Origin: Klebsiella africana
GTDB lineage: Bacteria > Pseudomonadota > Gammaproteobacteria > Enterobacterales > Enterobacteriaceae
NCBI RefSeq assembly: GCF_020526085.1
Contig: NZ_CP084874.1
Span: 4,650,001-4,714,000, forward strand
Reading direction: 5' to 3'
DNA: 64,000 nt
The position numbers and the translations under genes were made by a program. The notes under the pieces were generated by a model. It had not been told where the DNA came from. It saw nothing but the letters and a program-made list of their open reading frames with translations, and did not search any database. This document shows, piece by piece, positions 36,795 to 47,000 of this stretch; position 1 is the stretch's first letter; every line of letters starts with the position of its first letter.

Positions 36795-37793
36795 TCAATG
36801 ATTCCCCGCTCCGCTCACCCGCGTCACCGCCGCATTCTGCCGATTTTCCCACAGCACCGTCAGCCCACGCTGCAGCGCGATAAAGATAAACAGCAAAATG
36901 CCGATGGCGATTTTCGTCCACCATGAGCTGAGGGTACCATCGAAGTTGATGTAAGTCTGAATCAGCCCCTGGATCGCCACCCCGAACAGCGTTCCCAGCA
37001 CGGTACCGACGCCACCGCTGAGCAGCGTACCGCCGATCACCACCGAGGCAATCGCGTCCAGCTCGACGCCGACGCCCGCCAGCGCATAGCCCGCCTGGGT
37101 ATAAATAGAAAAGACGATCCCGGCCAGCGTCGCCAGCCCGGTGGAAAGCATATAGATACGGATCGTGGCGCTACGGGTGGAAATCCCCATTAAATTCGCC
37201 GACGTCGCGTTGCCGCCGATGGCATATACCTGGTTGCCAAAGCGGGTGCGATGGGCGACAAAAATACCGGCCACTACCACCAGTAGCATCAACAGTCCCA
37301 TGGCGCTGAGACGACCGCCGCCGGGAATGGTCCATGCCAGCCCGGACAAGGTGTCGTAGACCGGATGGTTAATCGGAATCGACTCCTCCGACACCAGATA
37401 GCTGACCCCGCGCAGGAAGAACATGCCGGCGAGGGTGATGATAAAGGCCGGGATCTTTAGCGCGTCAATCAGCAACCCCATAAATGCACCGAAGGCGCAG
37501 CCCATCACCAGCACCAGCGGAAACGCCACCAGCGGTGATATTCCCCAAAAGCCAATCGCTTTGGCGAGGAAGACGCCGGTAAAGGCGATCACCGACCCCA
37601 CCGACAGATCGATCCCGCCGGAGAGGATCACGAAGGTCATGCCCACGGCGATGATCCCGAGGAAGGCGTTATCCGTCAGGATATTGCAGATCACCCGCGT
37701 TGAGGCAAAGCCGGGGAACTGGGTCAGGCAGTAGAGGTAGCCCAGCACAAACACCGCCAGGGTGATCATCAACGGTAAATTACGTTTTATCAT
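36795..37793 (-). CDS. yjfF: Galactofuranose ABC transporter permease YjfF
   Basis: A 332-aa inner membrane permease of the ribose-type ABC family with about eight to ten segments. The conserved GGIDLSVGSVIAF and GNATSANLMGI (EAA-like loop) motifs contact the ATPase. It partners YtfT, YtfR and YtfQ for uptake of galactofuranose. Its start overlaps the ytfT end by 14 bp. Confidence 0.95.
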   Translation of the reverse strand: MIKRNLPLMITLAVFVLGYLYCLTQFPGFASTRVICNILTDNAFLGIIAVGMTFVILSGGIDLSVGSVIAFTGVFLAKAIGFWGISPLVAFPLVLVMGCAFGAFMGLLIDALKIPAFIITLAGMFFLRGVSYLVSEESIPINHPVYDTLSGLAWTIPGGGRLSAMGLLMLLVVVAGIFVAHRTRFGNQVYAIGGNATSANLMGISTRSATIRIYMLSTGLATLAGIVFSIYTQAGYALAGVGVELDAIASVVIGGTLLSGGVGTVLGTLFGVAIQGLIQTYINFDGTLSSWWTKIAIGILLFIFIALQRGLTVLWENRQNAAVTRVSGAGNH

Positions 37794-38805
37794 GGCCGCG
37801 TACCCCTTTCAGTAAACCGATAAAGCGCGGCGACTGGACAATCAGTACGCACAGCACCACCACCGCTTTCACCACCTGGTTGAGCTCCGGCGGAAAGCCG
37901 GAGAGCAAAATCCCGGTGTTCATCCCCTGGATAATCAGCGCCCCCACCACCGACAGCAGCAGGTTGAAGCGCCCGCCCATCAGCGAAGCGCCGCCGATGA
38001 CCACCGCCAGAATGGCGTCCAGCTCGAGCCACAGTCCGGCGTTATTAGCATCCGCGCCGCGTATATCCGCCGCCACGATGATCCCGGCGATCGCCGCGCA
38101 GACGCCGCTCAGGACATAGGCCAGCATCACCACGATGCGGGTATTGACGCCAGCGTTTTTCGCCGCGCGGATGTTAATCCCCACCGCTTCGATAAACATC
38201 CCCAGCGCCGTTTTACGGGTAAACAGCCAGAACAGCAGCAGGGTGGCGGCGGCAATGATCACCGGCATCGGGAACAGCAGAAACGATCCGCTGCCGAGCC
38301 ACGCCAGCGCCGGAGAATCAAACGTGACGATCTGCCCGGCGGTGATCAACTGCGCGACGCCGCGCCCGGCCACCATCAGGATCAGCGTCGCCACAAAAGG
38401 CTGGATCTTAAGGACCGCGACGAGAATTCCGTTCCACAGCCCGGCCAGCGCCCCGGCCCCCAGCGCGGCCAGCACCACCACCGCCAGGCTATGCCCGGCG
38501 ACGGTCATCGAGGCGGCCGTCGCGCCGGCAATCGCCATCACCGCCCCCACCGACAGATCGATACCGCCGGTGGCGATCACCAGCGTCATGCCAATCGCCA
38601 GCAGCGCCACCGGCGCGGCGCGGTTAAGAATATCGATCGGGCTGCCAAACAGGCGGCCATCCTGGAGCACCACCTGATAAAAATGGGGCGCGACCAGGCT
38701 GTCGACCAGCAGCACCAGCAGCAGGGCAATGAGCTGTGGGGTGCCTTTCGGCCAGGTGAAGCGTCGCTTCTCAGGGCCGGTTTGCGAAAGAGATCGAGGC
38801 ATCAT
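37780..38805 (-). CDS. ytfT: Galactofuranose ABC transporter permease YtfT
   Basis: A 341-aa second permease of the same importer. It shares GGIDLSVGAVMAIAGA and the AVGINIRAAKNAGV coupling loop. The start MMPRSLSQ with AAGGAGT upstream aligns with E. coli; the ORF can be read seven codons further. It follows ytfR after 10 bp. Confidence 0.95.
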   Translation of the reverse strand: MMPRSLSQTGPEKRRFTWPKGTPQLIALLLVLLVDSLVAPHFYQVVLQDGRLFGSPIDILNRAAPVALLAIGMTLVIATGGIDLSVGAVMAIAGATAASMTVAGHSLAVVVLAALGAGALAGLWNGILVAVLKIQPFVATLILMVAGRGVAQLITAGQIVTFDSPALAWLGSGSFLLFPMPVIIAAATLLLFWLFTRKTALGMFIEAVGINIRAAKNAGVNTRIVVMLAYVLSGVCAAIAGIIVAADIRGADANNAGLWLELDAILAVVIGGASLMGGRFNLLLSVVGALIIQGMNTGILLSGFPPELNQVVKAVVVLCVLIVQSPRFIGLLKGVRGHDKT

Positions 38806-38815
38806 GGGGTACTCC

Positions 38816-40318
38816 TTATGCCGCAATAGCGTTCATGATCGCCGGAACAGAGAGCTCGGCGAGCGGGATCTCCGCCACCTGTCGGCGATCGCGCAGGATA
38901 ATGACCCGATCGGCGTAACCCACCAGCTCCTCCAGTTCAGAGGAGATGACCAGCAGCGCCAGGCCATCGGCGCAGAGGGTTTCAATCAGGCGAATAATTT
39001 CCGCATGGGCGCCGACGTCGATGCCGCGGGTCGGCTCATCGAGGATCAGGAACTGCGGTTTGGTCAGCAGCCAGCGGGAGAGCAGCACCTTCTGCTGGTT
39101 GCCGCCGGAGAGAAACTCGATCGGCTGCTCGGCGCTCGGGGTACGGATCCCCAGCTGGCGAATAAAGCGCTCGGCGATCTCGTTCTGTTCACGCCGGGGG
39201 ATCGGCCGCAGCCAGCCGCGCTGCGCCTGCAGGGCGAGAACGATATTTTCCCGCACCGAAGCGGCGGCGATAATGCCGTCGGTTTTGCGATCCTCCGGAC
39301 AGAAGCCGATCCCGAGGCAGGAAGCCTGATGCGGAGAGCGCAAGGTCTGCGGTTTACCTTTGATCCACGCCTTCCCGCTGTCCGCCGTTTTAATGCCGAA
39401 GATCACCTCGGCGGTTTCCGTGCGTCCGGAACCCAGCAGGCCAGCGAGGCCCACTATTTCGCCCGGGCGGACCTGCAGGTCGAACGGGGCGATGGTGCCT
39501 TTTTTACCGTAGCCTTCAAACGCCGCCACTGGCTTATCGCTCAGCAGGGTACGACCCGCCCGCTGCAGGGCATTGTGGTCCAGTTCGCGACCCAGCATCA
39601 TTTTCACCAGTTCAATCTGCGGCAGCTCGCGAGTCTCGCGGCAGCCCACAAAGGTGCCGTTACGCAGCACGGTGATCCGGTCGCTGACCGCATAGACCTG
39701 GTCGAGAAAATGGGTGACGAAGATCAGGCTGACGCCGTTATCCCTGAGCTGGCGCATCAGGGTGAACAGCATCTCCACCTCCTGGGTATCGAGGCTGGCG
39801 GTGGGCTCGTCGAGGATCAGCACTTTGGCCGACAGGTCGATGGCCCGACAGATAGCGACGATCTGCTGCATCGCCACCGAAAAGCGGTTCAGCGGCTCGC
39901 GCACGTCGAGGGAAAAGCCGTAGGATGCCATCAGCGCCGTCGCCCTGGCCTCCATCTCTTTACGTCGCAGCAGACCAAACCGCCGCGGCTCACGGCCGAT
40001 GAACAGGTTGTCCGCCACCGACATATTGGGCAGCAGGTTCACTTCCTGGTAGACGGTGCCGATCCCCAGCTGCTGGGCATGGGCGGTGTTTTTGGGCGAA
40101 ATAGCCTGGCCTTCCAGCCAGATGGTGCCGCGATCGGCATGGTAAACGCCGGTCAGCGCTTTGATCAGCGTCGATTTTCCGGCGCCGTTTTCGCCCAACA
40201 GGGCCATGATTTCGCCGCGCCGCAGGCTAAAGTTGACGTTATCCAGCGCCTTAACGCCGGGGAAGAATTTACTAAGTCCTTCGGTGCGAAGGATCTCCTG
40301 GTGTGCCTCGGCGCTCAT
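38816..40318 (-). CDS. ytfR: Galactofuranose ABC transporter ATP-binding protein YtfR
   Basis: A 500-aa duplicated ATPase. The first domain has a full Walker A (GENGAGKST, 42-50) and Walker B (LILDEPTASLD). The second domain has a degenerate P-loop (GLLGSGRTE) but an intact LSGGNQQK signature and LILDEPTRGID, as usual for sugar importers of this type. Start MSAEAHQEIL matches the E. coli length. A short palindromic repeat (cccctctcccgttgaggagaggg, in part) lies at 40396-40420 between it and ytfQ. Confidence 0.96.
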   Translation of the reverse strand: MSAEAHQEILRTEGLSKFFPGVKALDNVNFSLRRGEIMALLGENGAGKSTLIKALTGVYHADRGTIWLEGQAISPKNTAHAQQLGIGTVYQEVNLLPNMSVADNLFIGREPRRFGLLRRKEMEARATALMASYGFSLDVREPLNRFSVAMQQIVAICRAIDLSAKVLILDEPTASLDTQEVEMLFTLMRQLRDNGVSLIFVTHFLDQVYAVSDRITVLRNGTFVGCRETRELPQIELVKMMLGRELDHNALQRAGRTLLSDKPVAAFEGYGKKGTIAPFDLQVRPGEIVGLAGLLGSGRTETAEVIFGIKTADSGKAWIKGKPQTLRSPHQASCLGIGFCPEDRKTDGIIAAASVRENIVLALQAQRGWLRPIPRREQNEIAERFIRQLGIRTPSAEQPIEFLSGGNQQKVLLSRWLLTKPQFLILDEPTRGIDVGAHAEIIRLIETLCADGLALLVISSELEELVGYADRVIILRDRRQVAEIPLAELSVPAIMNAIAA

Positions 40319-40441
40319 AATCGATGTCACCTTCAAATGATGTCAGGTTGCCCCGGATCGCGCTGGGCTTGCCGGGGTCACTGGAAAGCTGCTTTCCCCC
40401 CTCTCCCGTTGAGGAGAGGGCCGGGATAAAAGGCCCCCCAC

Positions 40442-41398
40442 TCAGTAGCCCATATTTTTCTTCTTCTCTAACTCTTCTTTCGCCGTATCCGGCAGATACA
40501 GCGTCGATTTGGTGATGGTCAGCTTCTCCGGCAGAGTGCCGTCTTTTTTATATTTCTCCAGCGCATCGAACGCCGGGCCGGCCATATTTGGCGTCAGCTC
40601 GACGCTGGCGTTGGCTTCTCCGGCGATCATCGCTTTATAGATATCCGGCACGCCGTCGATGGAGCCCGTGAGGATATCTTTGCCCGGCTTCAGACCCGCT
40701 TCTTTAATCGCCTGGATGGCGCCGATCACCATGTCGTCGTTATGGGCGAAGACCATGCAGATGTTTTTGCCGTTATTCTCAGCTTTGATAAAGCTCTCCA
40801 TGACCTCTTTCCCTTTGCTGCGGGTGAAGTCACCGGACTGAGAGCGGATGATTTTGATGTTGGACGCTTTGGCAATCGCGTCGGCGAACCCTTTCTTACG
40901 GTCGATGGCCACGCTGGCCCCAACGGTGCCCTGCAGTTCAACGACATTACACGGCTTACCGTCGACGGTTTTCACCAGCCAGTCGCCAATCAGCTGGCCT
41001 TCCAGCACGTTGTTGGCGGTCACGGTGGTCATGTAGAGATCTTTATCTTTAACATCAATGGAACGGTCGAGGAGGAAGACCGGGATCTTGGCCTCTTTCG
41101 CCTCTTTCAGCACCGGTTCCCAGCCGGTGGCCACCACCGGCGCAATGAAGATCGCGTCTACTCCCTGGGCGATAAAAGAGCGCACTGCTTTGATCTGGTT
41201 TTCCTGTTTTTGCTGACCATCAGCGATTTTCAGCGTAATACCGCGCTTGGCGGCTTCCTCTTTCGCGACGCTGGTTTCTGCCGCACGCCAGCCGGATTCA
41301 GAACCGACCTGCGAAAAACCTACGGTTAGCGGGGCAGCTATCGCCATAGACGACATAGCTGCGGAAACTGCTGTGACAAGAAGTAAGCGCTTCCACAT
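40442..41398 (-). CDS. ytfQ: Periplasmic galactofuranose-binding protein YtfQ
   Basis: A 318-aa periplasmic binding protein with a signal peptide (MWKRLLLVTAVSAAMSSMAIA, then APLTVGFSQ). The two-lobed ribose-binding fold shows KIADGQQKQENQI and FAHNDDMVIGAIQA. The known E. coli orthologue binds galactofuranose and galactopyranose. First gene of the ytfQRT-yjfF operon, preceded by a long regulatory region with candidate operators. Confidence 0.95.
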   Translation of the reverse strand: MWKRLLLVTAVSAAMSSMAIAAPLTVGFSQVGSESGWRAAETSVAKEEAAKRGITLKIADGQQKQENQIKAVRSFIAQGVDAIFIAPVVATGWEPVLKEAKEAKIPVFLLDRSIDVKDKDLYMTTVTANNVLEGQLIGDWLVKTVDGKPCNVVELQGTVGASVAIDRKKGFADAIAKASNIKIIRSQSGDFTRSKGKEVMESFIKAENNGKNICMVFAHNDDMVIGAIQAIKEAGLKPGKDILTGSIDGVPDIYKAMIAGEANASVELTPNMAGPAFDALEKYKKDGTLPEKLTITKSTLYLPDTAKEELEKKKNMGY

Positions 41399-41462
41399 AA
41401 GGGGATCCTCGTAGGGTTATTGTTGGTTAAAGTCTCACCTGCGGACAAACTATAGACAATCG

Positions 41463-41489
41463 GTGATGTAACTGAATGCGTTACATCAC
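41463..41489. promoter_or_regulatory. 27-bp inverted repeat upstream of ytfQ
   Basis: A perfect 10-bp inverted repeat, GTGATGTAAC-N7-GTTACATCAC, is 65 bp upstream of ytfQ. It has the look of a dimeric operator. It does not fit CRP (the half-site spacing is wrong) or the GalR 16-mer, so the regulator is unknown. Confidence 0.55.
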
Positions 41490-41621
41490 ACTTCAAAAAA
41501 GTAAATGAGATGTTAATACATGGTCATTTGTCGAGCAGAGAGCCGATAAGGCTTCGCGGGGTACGCGGTAATCGCGGTTTATGACGTTTTTTTAAGCAGT
41601 TTGATAAATCAATCACATGCC

Positions 41622-41637
41622 ATGAAAACGGTTACAT
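41622..41637 (-). promoter_or_regulatory. GalR/GalS-like operator between ytfQ and ppa
   Basis: On the minus strand ATGTAACCGTTTTCAT matches the GalR/GalS operator consensus (GTGKAANCGNTTNCAC) at all internal defined positions, differing only at both end bases. E. coli ytfQ is known to belong to the galactose regulon, which supports the call. It is 224 bp from the ytfQ start. No other clear element was found in 41399-41801. Confidence 0.65.
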
Positions 41638-41801
41638 AAATTTATTCATGATGTGGCTATGTTTATGGATTTTCATGTCATTGTGACGCGCAAATTTCAG
41701 AGCACTCCCCGGCGATATCGGGAAAAAGAAGCGAAGACATTCGATGTGAGTTGGCTATAATACCGAGCACTTGTTTGCCATACATTTTAAAGGAAACAGA
41801 C

Positions 41802-42332
41802 ATGAGCTTACTCAACGTACCTGCGGGCAAAGATCTGCCGGAAGACATTTACGTCGTGATCGAGATCCCGGCGAACGCAGACCCAATCAAATACGAAGTC
41901 GACAAAGAGAGCGGTGCACTGTTCGTTGACCGTTTCATGTCCACGGCAATGTTCTATCCGTGCAACTACGGTTACATCAACCACACCCTGTCCCTGGACG
42001 GCGACCCGGTTGACGTACTGGTCCCGACCCCGTACCCGCTGCAGCCGGGCTCCGTGATCCGCTGCCGTCCGGTTGGCGTTCTGAAGATGACCGACGAATC
42101 CGGTGAAGATGCGAAACTGGTTGCCGTACCGCACACCAAGCTGAGCAAAGAATACGATCACATCAACGATGTGAACGACCTGCCGGAACTGCTGAAAGCC
42201 CAGATCACTCACTTCTTTGAGCACTACAAAGATCTGGAAAAAGGCAAGTGGGTTAAAGTCGACGGTTGGGACAACGCGGAAGCGGCGAAAGCTGAAATCG
42301 TTGCCTCTTTCGAGCGCGCTAAGCAGAAGTAA
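41802..42332 (+). CDS. ppa: Inorganic pyrophosphatase
   Basis: A 176-aa soluble family I pyrophosphatase, hexameric, essential for driving biosynthetic reactions that release PPi. The catalytic Asp triad is in DGDPVD (Asp66, Asp68, Asp71), with [11 protein letters not shown] and the FYPCNYGYI strand. The start MSLLNVPAG has an AAAGGAAAC site; the ORF extends 17 codons upstream without support. A hairpin follows at 42340-42364. Confidence 0.98.
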   Translation: MSLLNVPAGKDLPEDIYVVIEIPANADPIKYEVDKESGALFVDRFMSTAMFYPCNYGYINHTLSLDGDPVDVLVPTPYPLQPGSVIRCRPVGVLKMTDESGEDAKLVAVPHTKLSKEYDHINDVNDLPELLKAQITHFFEHYKDLEKGKWVKVDGWDNAEAAKAEIVASFERAKQK

Positions 42333-42339
42333 TTCTGTC

Positions 42340-42364
42340 TCAGGCAGGGTCATCCCCTGCCTGA
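42340..42364 (+). terminator. Hairpin after ppa
   Basis: A 10-bp perfect stem TCAGGCAGGG / CCCTGCCTGA with a five-base loop starts 7 bp after ppa. It lacks a T-run. Confidence 0.6.
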
Positions 42365-42406
42365 TTGCGGCACGGATAGCCGCGATAACACCATGGAGGG
42401 TGTCCC

Positions 42407-43594
42407 GTGAAAAGCGTTCGCTATTTCACTCTGAACTATACCGGTTTCACCGCCGCCGCCTGTGAAAAGCAGGGATATCTGCGCCTTATCGCTGGCGAAC
42501 ATGTCTTTTATACCGATAAACGCTATTTTAGCGATCCCACGCTTTTTGACCGCTTACGGGTCAACCAACCGCTACACATCGGCGCCCGCCGCCTGCGCAA
42601 CGGTTGCTACTGGATCCACTGGCTCAGCGATGGCGAAACGCTCCTTGAGCCCAGTCAACGCGTAAAGCGCTGGGCCCGGCCGCTGCTGTTTATCAGCCTG
42701 CTGACACTCATCGTCACCCTTATCCCGCTCCTGGTAAGCGCCTCGGAATGGGGTAGGTTCGGCTGCGGCATTATCGCCATACTGGCCTTCATCGCGCTGT
42801 TAACCGGGCTCTACGAGCTTCTGTTCCACCCGGCGCTAAAACGGCACCCCGCCATGCGCGATCTGTTGGCGAAGATGGCGCAGGCCCGCCGCCGCGACTT
42901 TTCCTTTTGCCAGCCACTACCCGTAACGGCGAAAGCCCTCCGCCAGACGGCAATGCCTTTTACGCAAGCCCTGCCGGAACGCTATGCCGTTAAGACAGAA
43001 ATAATCACCGAAACCCACTTTAAAAAGTGGTATGCGGGCAACCCAACCCGGGAATATCACGGCCTCGGGATACAATGCGGCTCCGTACCGCTGGCCTTCT
43101 GGTGGCAGGCAGGCTGCGCCAATTTCGCGCTGCATCCCATTCTCTATCGTCGTCAGCCACCGTTTATCGCCAGTGGCGATCGCCTCGTCGCCGTGTACGA
43201 GCGCGACAGCCATGCGATCCACGCGCTATACAATGCCAGCGACGGCGCGGCTTATATAAAAAACCATCCACTCTATCCAGGCCGCCGACAACTGGCGCTG
43301 CTCTATTACCTGTTTTACGGCCTCGCGCTGGTGATGTATCTGCTATTTCTCGCTGTTGAACTCATCAGTGCCCGTCAGTCAGGCCGGAGCGTCTGGTGGC
43401 AGGTTCAGGATTCACTGGACATGTTGTCCCTATTATTACTCAGTTTCGGCGGGATCCTGGCGGTACTGGAGCTGATTGGCCCAACGGCCTGGTTATTGTC
43501 ACACCGGGTGACTGACTGGATGAAGATGCGCTCGGCGATGCGGCGCTACCTGCAGGGAGCGGCCCGCCATACCACGCTCGAGGAGATCATGTAA
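42407..43594 (+). CDS. Uncharacterised membrane protein, 395 aa
   Basis: I do not recognise this protein. It has two membrane segments near residues 91-113 and 119-141, a soluble domain of about 150 residues (VKTEIITETHFKKWYAGN region, then PLAFWWQAGCANFAL), and two more segments near residues 305-327 and 346-370. The N-terminal 90 residues look cytosolic and beta-rich (YFTLNYTGFTAAACEKQGYLR in two parts). A GGAGGGTGTCCC ribosome site precedes the GTG-adjacent ATG. Its stop codon overlaps the start of a 31-residue ORF. The E. coli K-12 ppa-ytfP interval has no comparable gene. Confidence 0.75.
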   Translation: MKSVRYFTLNYTGFTAAACEKQGYLRLIAGEHVFYTDKRYFSDPTLFDRLRVNQPLHIGARRLRNGCYWIHWLSDGETLLEPSQRVKRWARPLLFISLLTLIVTLIPLLVSASEWGRFGCGIIAILAFIALLTGLYELLFHPALKRHPAMRDLLAKMAQARRRDFSFCQPLPVTAKALRQTAMPFTQALPERYAVKTEIITETHFKKWYAGNPTREYHGLGIQCGSVPLAFWWQAGCANFALHPILYRRQPPFIASGDRLVAVYERDSHAIHALYNASDGAAYIKNHPLYPGRRQLALLYYLFYGLALVMYLLFLAVELISARQSGRSVWWQVQDSLDMLSLLLLSFGGILAVLELIGPTAWLLSHRVTDWMKMRSAMRRYLQGAARHTTLEEIM

Positions 43595-43689
43595 TGTTCA
43601 GCACCCCAACACGACGATTATTATTCCTCGCGCTGACGACGCTGGCTTCCGCGATGTGGCTGGCGAAGGATCGTCTGCCACTCTGGTAA
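43594..43689 (+). CDS. Putative small membrane protein, 31 aa
   Basis: The start overlaps the previous stop in a TAATG junction, a common sign of translational coupling, with GGAG 10 bp upstream. The product is a short basic N-terminus (MFSTPTRR), one hydrophobic segment (LLFLALTTLASAMWLA) and KDRLPLW. It could be a single-span partner of the 395-aa membrane protein. Without homologues to compare, this remains tentative. Confidence 0.45.
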   Translation: MFSTPTRRLLFLALTTLASAMWLAKDRLPLW

Positions 43690-43700
43690 GGCCTGGAGCA

Positions 43701-43728
43701 GAAAAAACAACGCCACCCGAAGGTGGCG
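43701..43728 (-). terminator. Terminator of the tamAB-ytfP transcript
   Basis: On the minus strand a stem CGCCACC-TTCG-GGTGGCG with a stable tetraloop is followed by TTGTTTTTT, just past the ytfP stop. Confidence 0.9.
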
Positions 43729-43737
43729 CTGTCGTGG

Positions 43738-44082
43738 TTAATACTGGTCGCGATCCAACCAGTTGCCGTTCGCTATCAACGTACAACCCTCAACGGAACG
43801 TTGATAGACATACATCCATGCGCTGCCGTAAGGCGTCTGAATCAGGTGGCGCGCATACTCGCCCCCCTTGGTGCGCAGCGCATCCAGTTCGGCCAGCGTC
43901 GATGCATCAATACGATAAACTTCACCATGTACTGTGCCTTCGCCGGGCACCGCGCCTGGATAGTGGCCCAGGCTGTACAGCTGATAATCGTCGACACTAT
44001 GAGCGCCCAGCCACTGGGCGTTGGTCATCCAGTGGCTGTTGCCTTGTTTGCGTCGTAAACTGCCGTAAACAAATATTCGCAT
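43738..44082 (-). CDS. ytfP: Gamma-glutamylcyclotransferase-fold protein YtfP
   Basis: A 114-aa AIG2/GGCT-like protein. The nucleotide-like loop YGSLRR at residues 6-11 and the conserved acidic Glu in the LDALRTKGGEY region match the family. Some relatives cyclise gamma-glutamyl amines, but the E. coli protein has no proven activity. It follows tamB by 2 bp and so is likely cotranscribed. Confidence 0.92.
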   Translation of the reverse strand: MRIFVYGSLRRKQGNSHWMTNAQWLGAHSVDDYQLYSLGHYPGAVPGEGTVHGEVYRIDASTLAELDALRTKGGEYARHLIQTPYGSAWMYVYQRSVEGCTLIANGNWLDRDQY

Positions 44083-44084
44083 TG

Positions 44085-47000
44085 CTAAAACTCAAACTGA
44101 TAGAGCAAATCGAGCGCCTGGTCGATACCAGACACCGCTTCCACATATAGCTTAGGCATCAGGCGATAACGTAAAGTCAGCGTCGCCAGGGAATCGAAAA
44201 TACCGACCCCGTATTTTACCTGCAGACCCGGCAGTACATAGCCGCTGACCACCACCTGGGAAGAGTCGCCTACCCCTTCGGTGTCCAACGCCAAATTGCT
44301 TACGCCAAACGTCTCGCCGATTTTACCCACAACCTGACCACTTTGTGCAACCCCCATACCAATAAGCATTGAGGTCATCGCGGCGCTATCGCTCTGGCCG
44401 CTGCTCAAACCCTGGCCGCGCAGCAGATAAGACAGCGCTTCCTGCTGGGACATGACCGGGTCAGAGAAGATCTCCGCTTTCGGCTGATCGGCGGAGCCGG
44501 TGACGCGAACGCCGGCGATCACATCGTCTTCGGTGGCATCCGGGTTACGAATCGCTTCGATGTTCAGCAGTGGCTGATCCGGCGGACCGGAGAACAGTAG
44601 TTCCCCTTTGCGGACAATCAAGTCCTGACCATAGGCGTGGAAACGGCCGTCCGGAATATTAATCTGCCCGTTGAGGCCCAGCCCCTGCTTGTCCTGCGCC
44701 ACTTTCAAATCACCAGTCAGACGCGCTTTCAGGCCGAAAGCTTCCAGACGAACGTTGTTGCCGACGTGAATGGTCAGGTTGCTGTTGATCGGAATACCGG
44801 CGCTCTGCTGCTTAATCGGCTTGAGGTTTTTATCCAGCATCACTTCATCAGAGGAGACGCCGACCGCGCTCTCCGGCACCTCGTTGACCACGATCCGCGC
44901 CCAGGGCACATCCACTTTGCCGTCGAGGTTGAACAGGCTTGGCGTGGCGGTAAACACCACGTCCGGCGACACATCGAGACGCACCATCGGCGGCACCGTG
45001 ATCCGCACCCGGCTGCCTTTCGCCGCAATTTGCGCCCGCCAGTTATCGATCTGCGTCCAGTCGGCGTTACCGCTGAGGGCAATCTGCCCCTGGCGGGTGT
45101 TCACCGTCCCCTGCAGGGTCGAGCGCGTGCCGTTGAAGTTCATCGCCAGCTGGCTCGGCTGCATATCAAACGGCATAAAGTTGCCGTCGATATCCACCCC
45201 GCTCAGCTGCATCTGGCCGAACAGCTGCGGACTTTTCACGTTGCCGCCCAGGCGCAGACGGGCGTTGAGCCTTCCCTCTGCCTTTTCACCACGGGCGAAA
45301 ATCGGGTTGATCATCGCCAGTGAGAAGTTGCTGATATTGACGTTGCCGCCGAGGTTACGCCGCCCCTGCGGGTCGGTAACCTGCACTTGCCCATCCAGCT
45401 GGCCATTGTTGGTCAGGCGTATCAGCCAGCCCAGCTCGGCGCGATTGTTGTGCAGGTCGGCGCTGAGGTTCAGCGTATCGAACGCCACCGGCAACGGCGC
45501 GTCGTTGACCACTTGGGTCACCTTAACGTTACGCCCGCTAAGGGTCACTTTGCCCTGCGGCAGCCCCTCTTTGGTGGTGTCCCAGCTTACATCGGCATTA
45601 CCGGTAAACACGCCGCTGGCCTGGGTCGCCTCCGGCATAAACGGCTTAAGCATCGCCAGATCGAAGCGGTTGAGATTCACCCGCGCCCGTCCGCTGGCGC
45701 CCGCGTCAATGGTTTCAGGCACGCAGAGCTCGGCGTTCGGGTTGGCCCAGCAATGTGGCCCAATGCTGATTTTCTGCTCCCGATTGCGATAGTCCAGCGC
45801 AATACTGCGCGTCAACGCCACCGGCCCAACCGGCGTCTGGAAGCGGGTATCGCTTAGCGAGCCTTTCCAGCGTTCGGCCTGACGATCGAAGCTGCCTGCC
45901 AGCGCCAGCTGGCCGGAAACCGGATCGCCCTGCACGCGCAGCCGCAGCTCATGCTGCTTTTCGGTGCCTTTGGCATTGAGCTGCACCAGGCTGATATTAA
46001 CCCCCGGCTGGCTGATGCGATCCACCCGTACGTCCAGGTTGCCGCCAATCTGATCGGTGGATTTCACATCCCCTTTGACGTTGACCTGGGCGATGGTCAG
46101 CTCCTGCCAGCGCAGCGCCCGGGCGGTGATGTCGGCCAGCAGCTGCGGCGCATCGACAGTGCCGCGCACTTTCACCAGCCCCTTCGCCGTCCCGCCGAGC
46201 CCCGGCAGCGCATTATCCAGGTGCGGCGCATCGATGGTGGCGTCGAGATTCAGATCCTTCACCCCCAGCTCACCTTTGATATCAGCGCTGTTCGGGCCTA
46301 ACGCCAGATGCAGCCCCGGGATTTTCCACTGCAGATAGCTGTTGCCCTGCAGCGAGCCCGAAACATCCACCTTGTTCTGTTTCACGTTGCCGGTAATTTT
46401 CAGCTCCGGCACCGACATCTGCCAGCTGCCGCCGTACAGGCTGCCCTGGGTCTTGATCATGCCGTTGAGCTTCGACGGCCAGTCCGGCACCTCTTTGGCG
46501 GTGTTGATCCCGTCGAGGGTCAGCTCGCCGCGCCAGCTGATCGCCTGCTGCCAGTCAAGCAGCGCCTTCAGCTCGGTTTTCCCTTCCAGGGCATTGACCG
46601 TCAGCTTGTCGAGGTTAATCTGTCGCTCATTGCCTTTGGCGTTGAGGACGATTTTCGCCGGCGGTAGCGATTGACCTTTTACCGCGGTGGAGAAGGCCAG
46701 CGCGTAGTCGGTCATTTTACCGCTGAACTTCAGCTGGACATCATCGGCCTGGAACTGCTTCTCGCCGCTGAACGGCCAGGCGAGTTGCTTACTCTTCAGC
46801 TCCATATTGAGCGGCAGCCCGGCCTCCGCCAGCTGCGCATCCGCGCGCAGCGTGGCCGCGACCGGCCCGCTTAAGTCAACTCCGACTTTGAGCGTTTTAC
46901 GCACTTCGCCGCCCACCTTCAGCTGCACCTTCTCCCCTTTCATCGGGTCGACGTTCAGGGTTCCGGCGAGGGTAATGTCCACCGGCCAGTTATCCTGCAG

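Noticed and set aside
38729..40429. A 566-codon open frame on the plus strand opposite ytfR
   Set aside because: It is fully antisense to a conserved ATPase gene, and its product has no recognisable domain. High GC keeps the opposite frame open.
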